Shown here: piece after piece, positions 8,661 through 17,581 of the stretch
How positions within the stretch are numbered: position 1 is the stretch's first letter
How the letters are laid out: each line of letters begins with the position of its first letter
Source of the DNA: Candidatus Parvarchaeota archaeon
Lineage (GTDB): Archaea > Nanobdellota > Nanobdellia > Parvarchaeales > Parvarchaeaceae
Direction of reading: 5' to 3'
NCBI GenBank assembly: GCA_023378805.1
Contig: JAMCSQ010000019.1
Coordinates: 27,822-91,821 of the forward strand
Length of the DNA stretch: 64,000 bases
Notes under the pieces: generated by a model
What the model was told of the DNA's origin: nothing
Databases searched by the model: none
What the model saw: the letters and a program-made list of their open reading frames with translations, nothing else
Program-made: the position numbers and the translations under genes

Positions 8661-8668
8661 CTTAAATA
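8661..8668 (+). promoter_or_regulatory. TATA-like box of the AAA ATPase gene
   Basis: The element 'cttaaata' sits 25-32 bases before the ATG at 8693. With archaeal initiation about 25 bases after the TATA box, the transcript would start at or next to the ATG, i.e. leaderless. No Shine-Dalgarno-like sequence lies in between. Confidence 0.5.
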
Positions 8669-8692
8669 TTGGAAGTTTTCAAATGATTAAAT

Positions 8693-10120
8693 ATGGTTTT
8701 CAGCAATAATACGATCGATTCTCTATACACGGCTAAAAAAGCAATAGAAGAATTAGTCAAAAGCAATAAAGACAATAAAAAATTGAATGAAATAATAAAA
8801 AACAAAGGAGTAAAACTTGAAGATTTACTAAGTACTAACATAGAAATAGACTATGATAATCTGAGTATAAAGGCTTCGTACTTTACTAGAGATTATCCAA
8901 GCAACCTTGTCAATCTTATGAATGCAATTCAAGACATAAAAGCATTTTCAAAAAGCGCTTACAGAAAGATACGGTTTGATATTGACAACAATGAAAATGA
9001 TGGAACCTACTATATAAAGGCATTTGATGAAAAAGATGAAAACTTATTCTATATTAGATTGTCGAAAATGGTGTTTGAAATGGATAGCGGATTAAAACAT
9101 GCCTTTTTGTCTACAGGTATATACAAGAATTTCGCAGAAAAACCCTCATTTGCAAGAGAATTGTTTTCGATATTAAATGAAAAAGTAATAATAAAAGACA
9201 TAGAAAATACGAACAAGGATTTATTTATTGAAGACGCTTATTCGGAAAATGGAGGTAATTTGGCCGATACCCTTAAGAGTCTTGGGCTAGAGATTTACAA
9301 TAGCGATATAAACATGAATATAGTGGGAGGATACAATGATATAAAAGATAGAATTGAAAGGGAAATATTCACCCCCTTCGCACATAAAGACATACTTAAT
9401 GAAATAAGAAAACTTACACGAATAAACAAGAAGAACGAGACAAATAGTGCACTGTTCTATGGAGAACCTGGAACAGGTAAGACCCTAATGGCAAGGGTAA
9501 TATCAAATGAAAACAAACTTAATTTCATTTATATGGATGTATCACAGATATATTCAAATTGGTATGGTGATTCTCCAAGGAGGATGGAAGCAGCATTTGA
9601 CCTTGTAAAAAGATATTCAAAACAAAATGGTAAAACGGTATTATTTATAGACGAAATAGATTCATTGGGAAACAGACAGTACAACAGCAATGAAAGCAAC
9701 AAGGTATTAAATGTTCTGCTTACAAAATTAAGTGGCATTAAGTCTGAAGAGAATGAAGATCTGCTTCTAATCGGCTGTACAAACCTTATTAACAATCTTG
9801 ACCCTGCTTTGATATCAAGATTTAAGAGCAAAATCTTGTTTAGAAAACCAAATGAAGAGGACAGGGCAGGTATAATCTCCACGTATTCGCAGAAACTTTC
9901 AGAAAGTGATATAAAATTACTTGCAAAAAACACTGAAGGATTAACAGGCAGGGATATAGAATCAATCATTTCAATAGCAGAAGAGAACCTTGCATACGAT
10001 GTAGCAAATAAAAAAAGGGATTATAAAACTCCAAGAATAGAGGATTACATACATGCGCTAAGTTTATTCAAACAGACTCATGAGCAGGAAAAGCAGAAAA
10101 CCAGCGGCCTTTACAGCTGA
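8693..10120 (+). CDS. AAA-family ATPase (CDC48/proteasomal-ATPase-like module)
   Basis: A 475-residue protein. The C-terminal half is one AAA module: Walker A 'GEPGTGKT' (about 258-265), Walker B 'VLFIDEID' (about 319-326), sensor-1 'IGCTNLINNLDPALISRF', and the C-terminal helical lid with 'EGLTGRDIESIISIAEE'. The N-terminal ~200 residues match no domain that I recognise, and no coiled coil like that of PAN is apparent. AAA proteins of this type remodel or unfold proteins or complexes as hexamers. The substrate is unknown. Its 3' end overlaps the convergent GH13 gene by 10 bases. Confidence 0.85.
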   Translation: MVFSNNTIDSLYTAKKAIEELVKSNKDNKKLNEIIKNKGVKLEDLLSTNIEIDYDNLSIKASYFTRDYPSNLVNLMNAIQDIKAFSKSAYRKIRFDIDNNENDGTYYIKAFDEKDENLFYIRLSKMVFEMDSGLKHAFLSTGIYKNFAEKPSFARELFSILNEKVIIKDIENTNKDLFIEDAYSENGGNLADTLKSLGLEIYNSDINMNIVGGYNDIKDRIEREIFTPFAHKDILNEIRKLTRINKKNETNSALFYGEPGTGKTLMARVISNENKLNFIYMDVSQIYSNWYGDSPRRMEAAFDLVKRYSKQNGKTVLFIDEIDSLGNRQYNSNESNKVLNVLLTKLSGIKSEENEDLLLIGCTNLINNLDPALISRFKSKILFRKPNEEDRAGIISTYSQKLSESDIKLLAKNTEGLTGRDIESIISIAEENLAYDVANKKRDYKTPRIEDYIHALSLFKQTHEQEKQKTSGLYS

Positions 10121-11253
10121 TTGCCAAGAAAATTATATTTAAACTTTTTTACTTTTGAGATGTTGTCTTTCTTCCAAGCCATAAATCTTCTGCATTCTAT
10201 GTCACTAAAGCTTGCTAATCTGCTAAAATCCCTCTTCTGAGAAAGTCCTATTTCAGTACCGTAATAAACAATTGAATTTTGCGCTTTTCCTAGTTCTCTT
10301 ACTACTGAATTAGTTTTATCAGGGATTAACCAACTTATTCTCTGCATATCATGATTATCTGCGAAAATAAATCCCTTCTTTCTTCTTTTCTCAAGCATAT
10401 CAAACTTCAGTCGTCTGATAGCTAGATTTGAAGAAAAATCTAAAGGAGTTTTAAATAATCTGCTAAATAGTTCCATTGCAAATTCCTCGGCTTTTGCAGA
10501 CTGAATTTCATCCCAGGCTTTACCAATGTTTTTATTAACTAGCTCTAAAAGAGCATTTTTCTTTGTTTCGTCTTCTAAAAACCACAATGTATTTAGATAT
10601 TTTGGAGCTATTCCTGACAGCCAAATTTCTGGAAGAAAAGCGAAATTTCTATCAACTTTTTTACATGCTTCTGTGAACACTTTCCAGAATTCCATGGACG
10701 GACCAATTGCATGATCTAATCTATACCCGTCTATTCCAAAGTTATTTATCCAAAAAAGCCCTGCTTCCGTCAAGTAATCTATGACCTCCTTGTTTTTCGT
10801 ATTTAATTTTGGTAGGCCTTTAAATCCAAGAAAGGACATATAATTATCTTTACCATCAAAAACGAACCATTTTTTGTATCTACTTTTTCCATTTTTTAAA
10901 GCCGAAACAAAAAAGGGGTGCTTATACGAAACATGATTTGCCACAAAATCTAGTATAACTTTTAATCCTATTGAATGGGCAGTATCAACAAGTTTCTTTA
11001 ACGTATTATTCGAACCGAAATGTCTGTCGACCGAATAAAAATCAGTTGTGGAATAACCGTGATAATCGGAAGTAGAAAATATTGGAGTTAACCATATTGC
11101 ATCAAAACTCATATCTTTTATGTATCCAAGCTTGCTTATGACACCCTTAAGATTTCCACCCATCCATGTTTTAGAGGTTTTAAAGGCAAGCCTTGCATCT
11201 TTATGCGCATTATCTGTTGAGAACCGATCCACAAATATTTGATAAATTTTCAT
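10111..11253 (-). CDS. GH13 alpha-amylase-family glycoside hydrolase (short, single-domain)
   Basis: A 380-residue (beta/alpha)8 GH13 enzyme. The conserved regions are present: 'DAIWLTPIF', region I 'VILDFVANHVS', region II 'GYRLDHAIG' with the nucleophile Asp, region III 'FLPEIW' with the acid/base Glu, and region IV 'FADNHDMQR' with the transition-state Asp. No signal peptide is seen, so it is probably cytoplasmic and acts on imported maltodextrins. It is shorter than most amylases/neopullulanases: there is no N-terminal module and the C-terminal beta domain is missing or vestigial. It is divergent from the MalK-type gene. Exact specificity (amylase, cyclodextrinase, transglycosidase) cannot be told. 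Confidence 0.88.
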   Translation of the reverse strand: MKIYQIFVDRFSTDNAHKDARLAFKTSKTWMGGNLKGVISKLGYIKDMSFDAIWLTPIFSTSDYHGYSTTDFYSVDRHFGSNNTLKKLVDTAHSIGLKVILDFVANHVSYKHPFFVSALKNGKSRYKKWFVFDGKDNYMSFLGFKGLPKLNTKNKEVIDYLTEAGLFWINNFGIDGYRLDHAIGPSMEFWKVFTEACKKVDRNFAFLPEIWLSGIAPKYLNTLWFLEDETKKNALLELVNKNIGKAWDEIQSAKAEEFAMELFSRLFKTPLDFSSNLAIRRLKFDMLEKRRKKGFIFADNHDMQRISWLIPDKTNSVVRELGKAQNSIVYYGTEIGLSQKRDFSRLASFSDIECRRFMAWKKDNISKVKKFKYNFLGNQL

Positions 11254-11326
11254 GTTATTAGGTATTATATAAATCTTATAAATTTAAATAATAAAGAGAT
11301 GTATATTATTAAATATAAGATGGATT

Positions 11327-12403
11327 ATGGTAAGCGTATCATTAAAAGGAATATACAAATCGTTTAAAAGAAAGAAAAAGATTGTAGAGGTTTTAAAGGG
11401 AGTAGACTTGGATATACCGGATGGAAAATTCACCGTTATTCTCGCGCCTTCGGGAGAGGGAAAAACTACATTAATAAGAATAATCGCAGGCCTAGAAAAA
11501 CAGGATAAAGGAGATGTATATATAGGAAATAAAATCGTAAATGACACCCCTCCAAAGGATAGAAACCTTGCAATGGTCTTTCAGAATTATGCTATCTATC
11601 CATTCATGGACGTATTCAACAACATTGCATTTCCACTTAAGATAATGCACATGAAAAAAGAAGAAATTGAGAAAAAAGTAAGAGAAACTGCAAAGATGCT
11701 ACAGATAGATGAATTGCTTGACAGAAGGCCTTCACAGCTTTCCGGAGGACAAAGACAGAGAGTAGCAATTGCAAGGGCTCTTGTAAAAGGAGCAAACCTG
11801 CTTTTACTTGACGAGCCCCTCTCAAACCTTGACGCGCAATTAAGGACAGTTGCCAGAGCAGAACTAAAAGAGTTGCAGAAAAGGCTGCATATAACGGTTG
11901 TATACGTGACACATGATCAGGTTGAAGCAATGGTATTAGCAGATCAGGTAGCTGTTCTGCATAATGGAAAAATAGAAGCAGTTGACAATCCAATGGTTCT
12001 ATACAGAAAACCTAAAGATGTGTGGGTTGCGGGGTTTATAGGAAATCCCCCAATGAACTTGATAGAGGGAGAACTTATTGATGAAAAAACATTTTCATTT
12101 GAAGGATACAAAATAAAAATACCCAATAGTATTTCAAAGAAACTCAAAATAAGTAAGGGAAAAGCTACTTTAGGGATAAGACCTGAAGACATAAAAGTAG
12201 GAGAGGGGAATGTAAAAGCCATTGTAAATCTTATTGAGCCATTGGGATCGCAGACGCTTTTACGTGTTACTATTGGAAAAACTACTATCAATGTCATAAT
12301 ATTCCAAACGCACATAATAGAATTGAACAAAGAGATGACATTGGACCTTACAAGTGATAACTTAGCGGTATTTGATAAAACGGGACAAAACGCTGAAAAA
12401 TAG
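11327..12403 (+). CDS. Sugar ABC transporter ATP-binding protein (MalK/MsmK type)
   Basis: A 358-residue ATPase. Domains: ABC domain (about 1-235) with Walker A 'LAPSGEGKTTLIRI', Q-loop 'MVFQNYAIYP', signature 'LSGGQRQRVAIARAL', Walker B 'LLLLDEPLSNLDA', H-loop 'VTHDQ'; then a TOBE/OB regulatory domain with 'LGIRPEDIKVGEGN'. It powers the MalF/MalG-like permeases encoded on the other strand just beyond the anchored GH15. The first Gly of Walker A is Ala and the usual Cys/His is Glu (APSGEGKT), an unusual but P-loop-compatible form. Its stop codon ends one base before the convergent GH15 stop. Confidence 0.92.
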   Translation: MVSVSLKGIYKSFKRKKKIVEVLKGVDLDIPDGKFTVILAPSGEGKTTLIRIIAGLEKQDKGDVYIGNKIVNDTPPKDRNLAMVFQNYAIYPFMDVFNNIAFPLKIMHMKKEEIEKKVRETAKMLQIDELLDRRPSQLSGGQRQRVAIARALVKGANLLLLDEPLSNLDAQLRTVARAELKELQKRLHITVVYVTHDQVEAMVLADQVAVLHNGKIEAVDNPMVLYRKPKDVWVAGFIGNPPMNLIEGELIDEKTFSFEGYKIKIPNSISKKLKISKGKATLGIRPEDIKVGEGNVKAIVNLIEPLGSQTLLRVTIGKTTINVIIFQTHIIELNKEMTLDLTSDNLAVFDKTGQNAEK

Positions 12404-12404
12404 A

Positions 12405-14186
12405 TTACTTATAATTCAATGCCGCAATAATATACATAGCAGACGACCATGTAAGCGGAGAGGTAGTCTGTAACGGATTGCCATGGTTTGGGTCTATAGC
12501 TTCTGGAAGCAAGAAATCCTGAGAATGCTGTATAGACCACTTCATTAAATTAAATGCCCCTGAATAGTTTCCGTCTTTTTCATCGTAGTAGGCCAGAAAT
12601 AAAGTAGTTATAATCCAAGGGGGCATAGGTCCAGAACTATCACGCAATGAAAGAGTATAATGATAAGTGTCCCCAGTAAACCTTGCCAATCCTCCTTCTA
12701 TATCCAATGAATTTATCATAGCAGTTATATCATTTTTTGCCTGAGTAGAATTTAATGAAATTAAACCAAAAGCTATAGGCAAAATAGAAGATGAATCGGC
12801 AATCATTGTTGGAGTAAAAACCAGCTGTCCAGTTCCATTTACATAAAGTTCTGAAGGAGTTACATACTCGCCATAGAAGCTACCGTTATAGAAATCATTT
12901 TCTATGGTATTATTGAGTATATTTGAATAATAATTGATTTTACTGCTATTTTCTTTAAGGGAATTTAAAAGCGCTACAGAATCCTTCATCCCGATAAGGT
13001 CCATTGCCTGAGTCCAGAAATTGTATGCCATTACATCCTCCCATATGCTTAGATCCTGCGGCAGAATCTTGCTTTTGTTTATGTTTAACTCTTCCCATTG
13101 CAATGACCTATTTATCACAGGAAGAAACTGCATTATTAGCGTGAGATTATGTGTTATGTTGTAAAGAGAAGACACACCTATTTGGAAAAGACCAACGCTA
13201 TCATATTCTGGTATACCATAGGAGGTATCTGGAGCAGAAGTCCAGAAATTATACCTAGTATACCACGTGCCATCGCTTTTCTGCACGCTTTTCATCCAAA
13301 CCCAATATTTTTCAGCTGAGTTTATATGGCCTGCATCCTGCAGGGACATGGCTGCAAATGAACCGTCTCTTACCCATGCATAAAGGTATATGGGGGAAGG
13401 AGAAGCTGAAAACTCTCCTGTTAGGGGATTTTGATCATCTTTTAGAAGCAGTAATGAAGTATAATATTGCGTAAGAAAACTGCCTCCAAGACTTATATTA
13501 TTCGAACTATAAAGCCATTTTTTTATGTACACGCCATTTGCAATTAGCACCTTGGAAACGTTTGTTTCGTTAAATTGCGAAAAAGAAATGATAATATACA
13601 TATCCCCTTTGTTATTAATGGTTATGTTTGTATAATTCGCATTTACAGATGCATTAAATGCAGAATTTGGGGAATATATATAAATCTTAGGATTGTTCCC
13701 TACCGTGACTGTGCTATTATCTAAGGAATATTCATTCTTCCCTTTTAATTGAAAGAGAAATGAATCTAAACCTGTTGAGTTCTGCTCTATAATTATGGAA
13801 TTGGAGCCAAAAGGAGTAGAGATTAAATCCGTTGAATCGTTTCTATTTAACATTATTTCATTGTTTAACTTAAGAGTAACATTCTTTGTATTGCCGTCTA
13901 GAAAATAAAGCTTATCCGTTAAAAGACCATATTTACCGATCATAATATCACTTATAAATGGCTGGCCATACAGGCCAACTTCACTGTTGTTTATCCCAGT
14001 ATAAACAAAAATAGAATTATTTACCCAATTGCTTAAAAGCAGGGAGGACACGGAACTGTTATAAGTGCTTACGTTATAATCTATCAAATTTTTAGATTTC
14101 TGTGCTAAAAAAATAGTTAGTAAAACAACTGTTATAATCAAAAGAACAGCATAAAAATACCATTTTTTAAATCCTTTTTTTACCAT
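12405..14186 (-). CDS. Membrane-anchored GH15-like glucoamylase, extracellular
   Basis: A 593-residue protein with an N-terminal uncleaved-looking membrane helix (about 9-27, after Lys/Arg-rich start) and a large outside domain rich in Asn/Ser/Thr sequons. The C-terminal half is an (alpha/alpha)6 barrel: 'YLYAWVRDGSFAAMSLQDAG', 'SIWEDVMAYNFWTQA' with a candidate general acid Glu, and 'FLLPEAIDPNHGNPLQ' with a candidate general base Glu, as in GH15. The N-terminal ~230 residues form a beta-sandwich-like domain. It would release glucose or short sugars from alpha-glucans at the cell surface. It follows the permease gene directly (stop and start adjacent), in one operon with the binding protein. 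Confidence 0.82.
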   Translation of the reverse strand: MVKKGFKKWYFYAVLLIITVVLLTIFLAQKSKNLIDYNVSTYNSSVSSLLLSNWVNNSIFVYTGINNSEVGLYGQPFISDIMIGKYGLLTDKLYFLDGNTKNVTLKLNNEIMLNRNDSTDLISTPFGSNSIIIEQNSTGLDSFLFQLKGKNEYSLDNSTVTVGNNPKIYIYSPNSAFNASVNANYTNITINNKGDMYIIISFSQFNETNVSKVLIANGVYIKKWLYSSNNISLGGSFLTQYYTSLLLLKDDQNPLTGEFSASPSPIYLYAWVRDGSFAAMSLQDAGHINSAEKYWVWMKSVQKSDGTWYTRYNFWTSAPDTSYGIPEYDSVGLFQIGVSSLYNITHNLTLIMQFLPVINRSLQWEELNINKSKILPQDLSIWEDVMAYNFWTQAMDLIGMKDSVALLNSLKENSSKINYYSNILNNTIENDFYNGSFYGEYVTPSELYVNGTGQLVFTPTMIADSSSILPIAFGLISLNSTQAKNDITAMINSLDIEGGLARFTGDTYHYTLSLRDSSGPMPPWIITTLFLAYYDEKDGNYSGAFNLMKWSIQHSQDFLLPEAIDPNHGNPLQTTSPLTWSSAMYIIAALNYK

Positions 14187-15056
14187 TTACTTTGTGCCGC
14201 TCATTGTATACATCTGCGTAAGATATTTCTGGAATATTATATAAAATGCTAAAATAGGCAGGCCCATAAGTAGAGAAAAGGCCGAAAAAACATTGAGATT
14301 GACCGCACCTACTGCAGAAGTCCCGCCTAATGCAGAAACATGATAAAGTCCCAGCATTAATGTATAAAGAGATCCTTTACTAACAAATACATTAATAACC
14401 GCGTAATCTGTGTAAGCACCTATAAAAGCCAAAAGAGCTATAAAAATTACAACTGGCCTTGCTATTCTAAAAAGAATTGTAAAGAAAGCCCTAAATCTGC
14501 TTTGTCCATCAATCATAGCTGCTTCTTCATATTCTTTTGGTATACTGTCTATAAAAATCTTAGACATATACGCACCGAATATTGCAGTACCACTTGCGTA
14601 TATCGCAATAAGACCAAGGTAATTATTTGTAAGGCCTAATGTCGAAAAACTCAAGAAAAGAGGAATAACTATAGATGTAAAGGGGAAAAAAGTTAAAATA
14701 TAAAGGAAAACAATGAGAGCTTTCTTACCCGCAATGTTAAGTCTTGCCAAAGCCACTCCTGACACAAAGGCCACCGTTACTGCCACTGCTAATGTTCCAA
14801 CCGCAAGTATAAGACTATTTCTTAGCCACAGAATGAATTGACTGTGGAAAACATACTGATAAGCTGAAAATGTAAAGCTAGATAAACTTGGGACAAGGTC
14901 ACTTACAGATAAGTCTGCTATTGAAGAAAGCTTACTAAAGGAGGTTAATACAATGTAATAAAGCGGGAAAATAGCAAATAAAACTACTATACCTATAATT
15001 ATGTAAGAGATAGTCCACCGTAATATATCAAAAACCTTGTATTTGTTTATGTTCAT
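14187..15056 (-). CDS. Sugar ABC transporter permease, MalG type
   Basis: A 289-residue inner-membrane permease with about six helices. The cytoplasmic EAA loop that docks on the ATPase is visible as 'YEEAAMIDGQSRFRAFFTI' (about 179-197). The short N-terminal tail and final 'YLTQMYTMSGTK' fit MalG-like (CUT1) subunits. It lies 7 bases after the MalF-type gene and directly precedes the anchored GH15 gene. Together they would import maltodextrin-type oligosaccharides. Confidence 0.92.
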   Translation of the reverse strand: MNINKYKVFDILRWTISYIIIGIVVLFAIFPLYYIVLTSFSKLSSIADLSVSDLVPSLSSFTFSAYQYVFHSQFILWLRNSLILAVGTLAVAVTVAFVSGVALARLNIAGKKALIVFLYILTFFPFTSIVIPLFLSFSTLGLTNNYLGLIAIYASGTAIFGAYMSKIFIDSIPKEYEEAAMIDGQSRFRAFFTILFRIARPVVIFIALLAFIGAYTDYAVINVFVSKGSLYTLMLGLYHVSALGGTSAVGAVNLNVFSAFSLLMGLPILAFYIIFQKYLTQMYTMSGTK

Positions 15057-15063
15057 AATTACC

Positions 15064-15972
15064 TCATGTCAGCATATCCAGAACCTTCGTATACTTTAGC
15101 ATAAATATTGCCATTACTGCAAGTATTATAATCGAAACTACGGAAAAAGCAGAACCTAAGGCATAATTATAGAAATCAAATGCCTGATTATATGCATAAA
15201 CTGTCAAAGAATAAGTACTAGTTCCAGGCCCCCCTCCTGTCAATATATATATTGGGTAGAAATTATTCCAAGTAAATATAAAGCCACTTATTGCGGCAAA
15301 TGCTATTGCTCCTTTTATTGCCGGCCAAGTAACTTTACTAAACCTTTGAAATGTATTTGCCCCATCCACTTTTGCAGCTTCATGAAATTCATCGGGTATA
15401 CTCTGCATTGATGAAAGAAAAAAAGTAGTGTAATAAGAAAAGGAAAGCCAAAGATTTGTAATTATTAATGCTGCCCATGCAGGCACTGTTTCAAACAACC
15501 AATTTATCTGATGAATACCTACTAAAGCTAACAATTGATTTATTATTCCAAAATGCGTATTCCACATATCCGCCCAAATCAACAGAGAAATAAACGCAGG
15601 AAATGCCCATGGTAACAGTATAAGCGTAAATAAGGGGCCCTTCCCTTTAAATCCCTTCTGATTAAGTATATTTGCAACCAATAAGCCCAAAAGAACCATT
15701 GGAACTAAGCTTCCCACTGTCCAGATTAATGTTTGTAGTATTATTGGATAGATCAAACCACTTTTAAATAGGAGTGCATAATTAGTAAATCCCACTACAG
15801 TTGCATTAAAAAAATGAGTCAAACTAAAATTTGTAAAAGAGACATAAATGCCATAAGATATTGGATATAAAAAGACAAAAAGTATCAATGCAATTATTGG
15901 CAAAAGATATAAATAATTTATTGATTGCAAACCAAGTTTTCTCAAAAACTTGTTTTTTATTTCTATTTGCAT
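15064..15972 (-). CDS. Sugar ABC transporter permease, MalF type
   Basis: A 302-residue permease with six to seven helices and the EAA motif 'EFHEAAKVDGANTFQRFSK' (about 194-212). The typical CUT1 sequence 'ILTGGGPGTSTYSLTVYAY' follows in the last third, as in trehalose/maltose and glycerol-3-phosphate permeases. It is the partner of the MalG-type protein. A 115-base gap with a 10-bp inverted repeat separates it from the upstream binding-protein gene. Confidence 0.92.
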   Translation of the reverse strand: MQIEIKNKFLRKLGLQSINYLYLLPIIALILFVFLYPISYGIYVSFTNFSLTHFFNATVVGFTNYALLFKSGLIYPIILQTLIWTVGSLVPMVLLGLLVANILNQKGFKGKGPLFTLILLPWAFPAFISLLIWADMWNTHFGIINQLLALVGIHQINWLFETVPAWAALIITNLWLSFSYYTTFFLSSMQSIPDEFHEAAKVDGANTFQRFSKVTWPAIKGAIAFAAISGFIFTWNNFYPIYILTGGGPGTSTYSLTVYAYNQAFDFYNYALGSAFSVVSIIILAVMAIFMLKYTKVLDMLT

Positions 15973-16041
15973 AAAATTAATAAATTTTTATTAAATTTAT
16001 GCCTTTTGTTGCATAATTCTGTTGAAAACAGTGGCGGATAC

Positions 16042-16070
16042 TTAATAAAATAAAATTAATATTTTATTAA
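16042..16070 (-). terminator. AT-only stem-loop between binding-protein and permease genes
   Basis: The arms 'ttaataaaat' (16042-16051) and 'attttattaa' (16061-16070) are perfectly complementary with a 9-base loop. On the minus strand it lies 18 bases after the binding-protein stop and before the permease start. It could protect the upstream mRNA end or attenuate read-through, so that binding protein exceeds permease, as in bacterial mal operons. Its low stability (only A-T pairs) makes the call weak. Confidence 0.4.
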
Positions 16071-16087
16071 ACTTATTAAAGTAATGC

Positions 16088-17500
16088 TTAACCGCAAACA
16101 GATAAAACATTAGTACTGTTGCTCGATATAAACGCTTGAAGACAAGTTGCAACATCAGATGCGCTTATTGTTCTGTTTGTATAGTATAATCCCAATTCTG
16201 CATGAGCATCCGCTACTCCACTGTACCAGTAATTCATCTGCGGAGTACTAGGCGTTGGTGAAGTGTGACCATCCTCCTGTTCAAGTATTCCTTTTTCTAT
16301 AGGACTAAACTCTGATGCTGTCATATTTTCAGCAACTGCAAACGCCGGATCTAAAGTACCTGTATTTGCCTTTGCAATTAAGCTATTTAATGCAACACTG
16401 TCAGAAGGTAAATCTCCCGTACCATTATACATCAACAACTCTGCTTCTGGTGAAGCTAAGAACTGTGCAAATATTACTGAGGCATTGAGCTGAGCAGGTG
16501 TAGCGCCGCTTGCTATGGGTGCCGTGACAGCTATACCTTCTGAACCTATTAAAGGCGCAAAGTACGAACCTGTTGATGAAACCTCTGGAAGAGGAGCTGT
16601 GCCTAACTTACTACCCAAAGTCTTAACATAAGCCGTTAAGTCCCAAGGACCATCAAATATGACAGCCGCTTTACCAGATTCAAATAGAGATCCTTCTAAG
16701 CCTGTAGCTCCAGCCACGCCACTACCAGAGCCTAAAGGTGCATTTAAATGATCAACATAAGTCAAATTGTACCAGAACTCTAAAGCATTTACCATTGCAG
16801 GATTATTAAGTGTAACTGAGCCGGTTGTTTTATTAGCAAATATATATGTGCCAAAGCCCGGCAACCAAGCTGCAAACCTATAACCGTAATCTGAACCTAA
16901 ACCATAAGCTATACCCCAAACACCTGTCTTGTTTATAGCTTCTAACTGTGAAATTAAAGCATTAGTGTTGTTAGCAATTCCATTAGGGAAAAACTGCTTG
17001 TTATAGTACATCAATATTGAATTTTCATTCACTGGCAAACCAAACATTGCATTTCCAGAACTCTCTGCTGCAACTGTACCGCTAGTAAATTGATTAAAGT
17101 AAGACGAATTTGAAATATAACTCTTAAGATTAACTATGAACCCGCCTGTATAAAGCAAACCTTCATCATTACTTGAGTCATAATATACATTAGGAGCCTT
17201 GTGAGAAGCTGCATCCGTCTCAAAATTAGGAGTGGATAAACTTACGTTTGTAACTTGAACATGTATGTTAGGATACGCTTTTTCAAACATAGGCAATAAT
17301 TCATTATAAAATACCGTAGATTCGCTTGGATCATATGCCTGCCAATAAGTTATAGTTACTGGAGAAGAAGTAGTTTTAGTAGTTGATGTATTTGTTGGAG
17401 TGACCTTTACAGAAGAAGGGTGATAAGTTACAGCTACTACTGCAATTATTATAATAACCACAACAACGGCAATTATTACACCGATAATTGAGCTCTTCAT
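16088..17500 (-). CDS. Membrane-anchored extracellular sugar-binding protein (ABC importer, MalE-like)
   Basis: A 470-residue type 1 solute-binding protein. It begins with a hydrophobic helix (about 4-26), then a Thr/Ser-rich linker to about 47, then the binding fold: 'ITYWQAYDPSESTVFYNEL', 'MFEKAYPNIHVQVTNV', 'FESGKAAVIFDGPWDLTAYV' and 'GTAPLPEVSSTGSY' are typical of the CUT1 oligosaccharide group. Lack of a lipobox Cys and the long linker suggest anchoring by the N-terminal helix, as in many archaeal binding proteins. It is the first gene of the transporter operon and is divergent from the GH31 gene. Confidence 0.92.
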   Translation of the reverse strand: MKSSIIGVIIAVVVVIIIIAVVAVTYHPSSVKVTPTNTSTTKTTSSPVTITYWQAYDPSESTVFYNELLPMFEKAYPNIHVQVTNVSLSTPNFETDAASHKAPNVYYDSSNDEGLLYTGGFIVNLKSYISNSSYFNQFTSGTVAAESSGNAMFGLPVNENSILMYYNKQFFPNGIANNTNALISQLEAINKTGVWGIAYGLGSDYGYRFAAWLPGFGTYIFANKTTGSVTLNNPAMVNALEFWYNLTYVDHLNAPLGSGSGVAGATGLEGSLFESGKAAVIFDGPWDLTAYVKTLGSKLGTAPLPEVSSTGSYFAPLIGSEGIAVTAPIASGATPAQLNASVIFAQFLASPEAELLMYNGTGDLPSDSVALNSLIAKANTGTLDPAFAVAENMTASEFSPIEKGILEQEDGHTSPTPSTPQMNYWYSGVADAHAELGLYYTNRTISASDVATCLQAFISSNSTNVLSVCG

Positions 17501-17521
17501 ACTGATTCAAAAAGGTTTTAG

Positions 17522-17531
17522 TATTTAAAGC
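17522..17531 (-). promoter_or_regulatory. TATA-like box for the sugar-transport operon
   Basis: On the minus strand 'ctttaaatac' lies 22-31 bases before the ATG at 17500. The divergent GH31 promoter is only about 25 bases away, so one regulator bound in this 81-base gap could control both operons. Confidence 0.45.
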
Positions 17532-17552
17532 TTTTTATTAGCACAAAATATT

Positions 17553-17561
17553 ACTTATATT
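17553..17561 (+). promoter_or_regulatory. TATA-like box for the GH31 gene
   Basis: The element 'acttatatt' lies 21-29 bases before the ATG at 17582, giving a leaderless or near-leaderless transcript. A second AT-rich stretch at 17566-17575 is too close to the ATG to serve. Confidence 0.4.
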
Positions 17562-17581
17562 GTAAATATTTATAGTAGTGC

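Noticed and set aside
11637..11993. Leu/Gln-rich minus frame within the MalK-type gene
   Set aside because: Shadow of the ABC ATPase; low-complexity composition.
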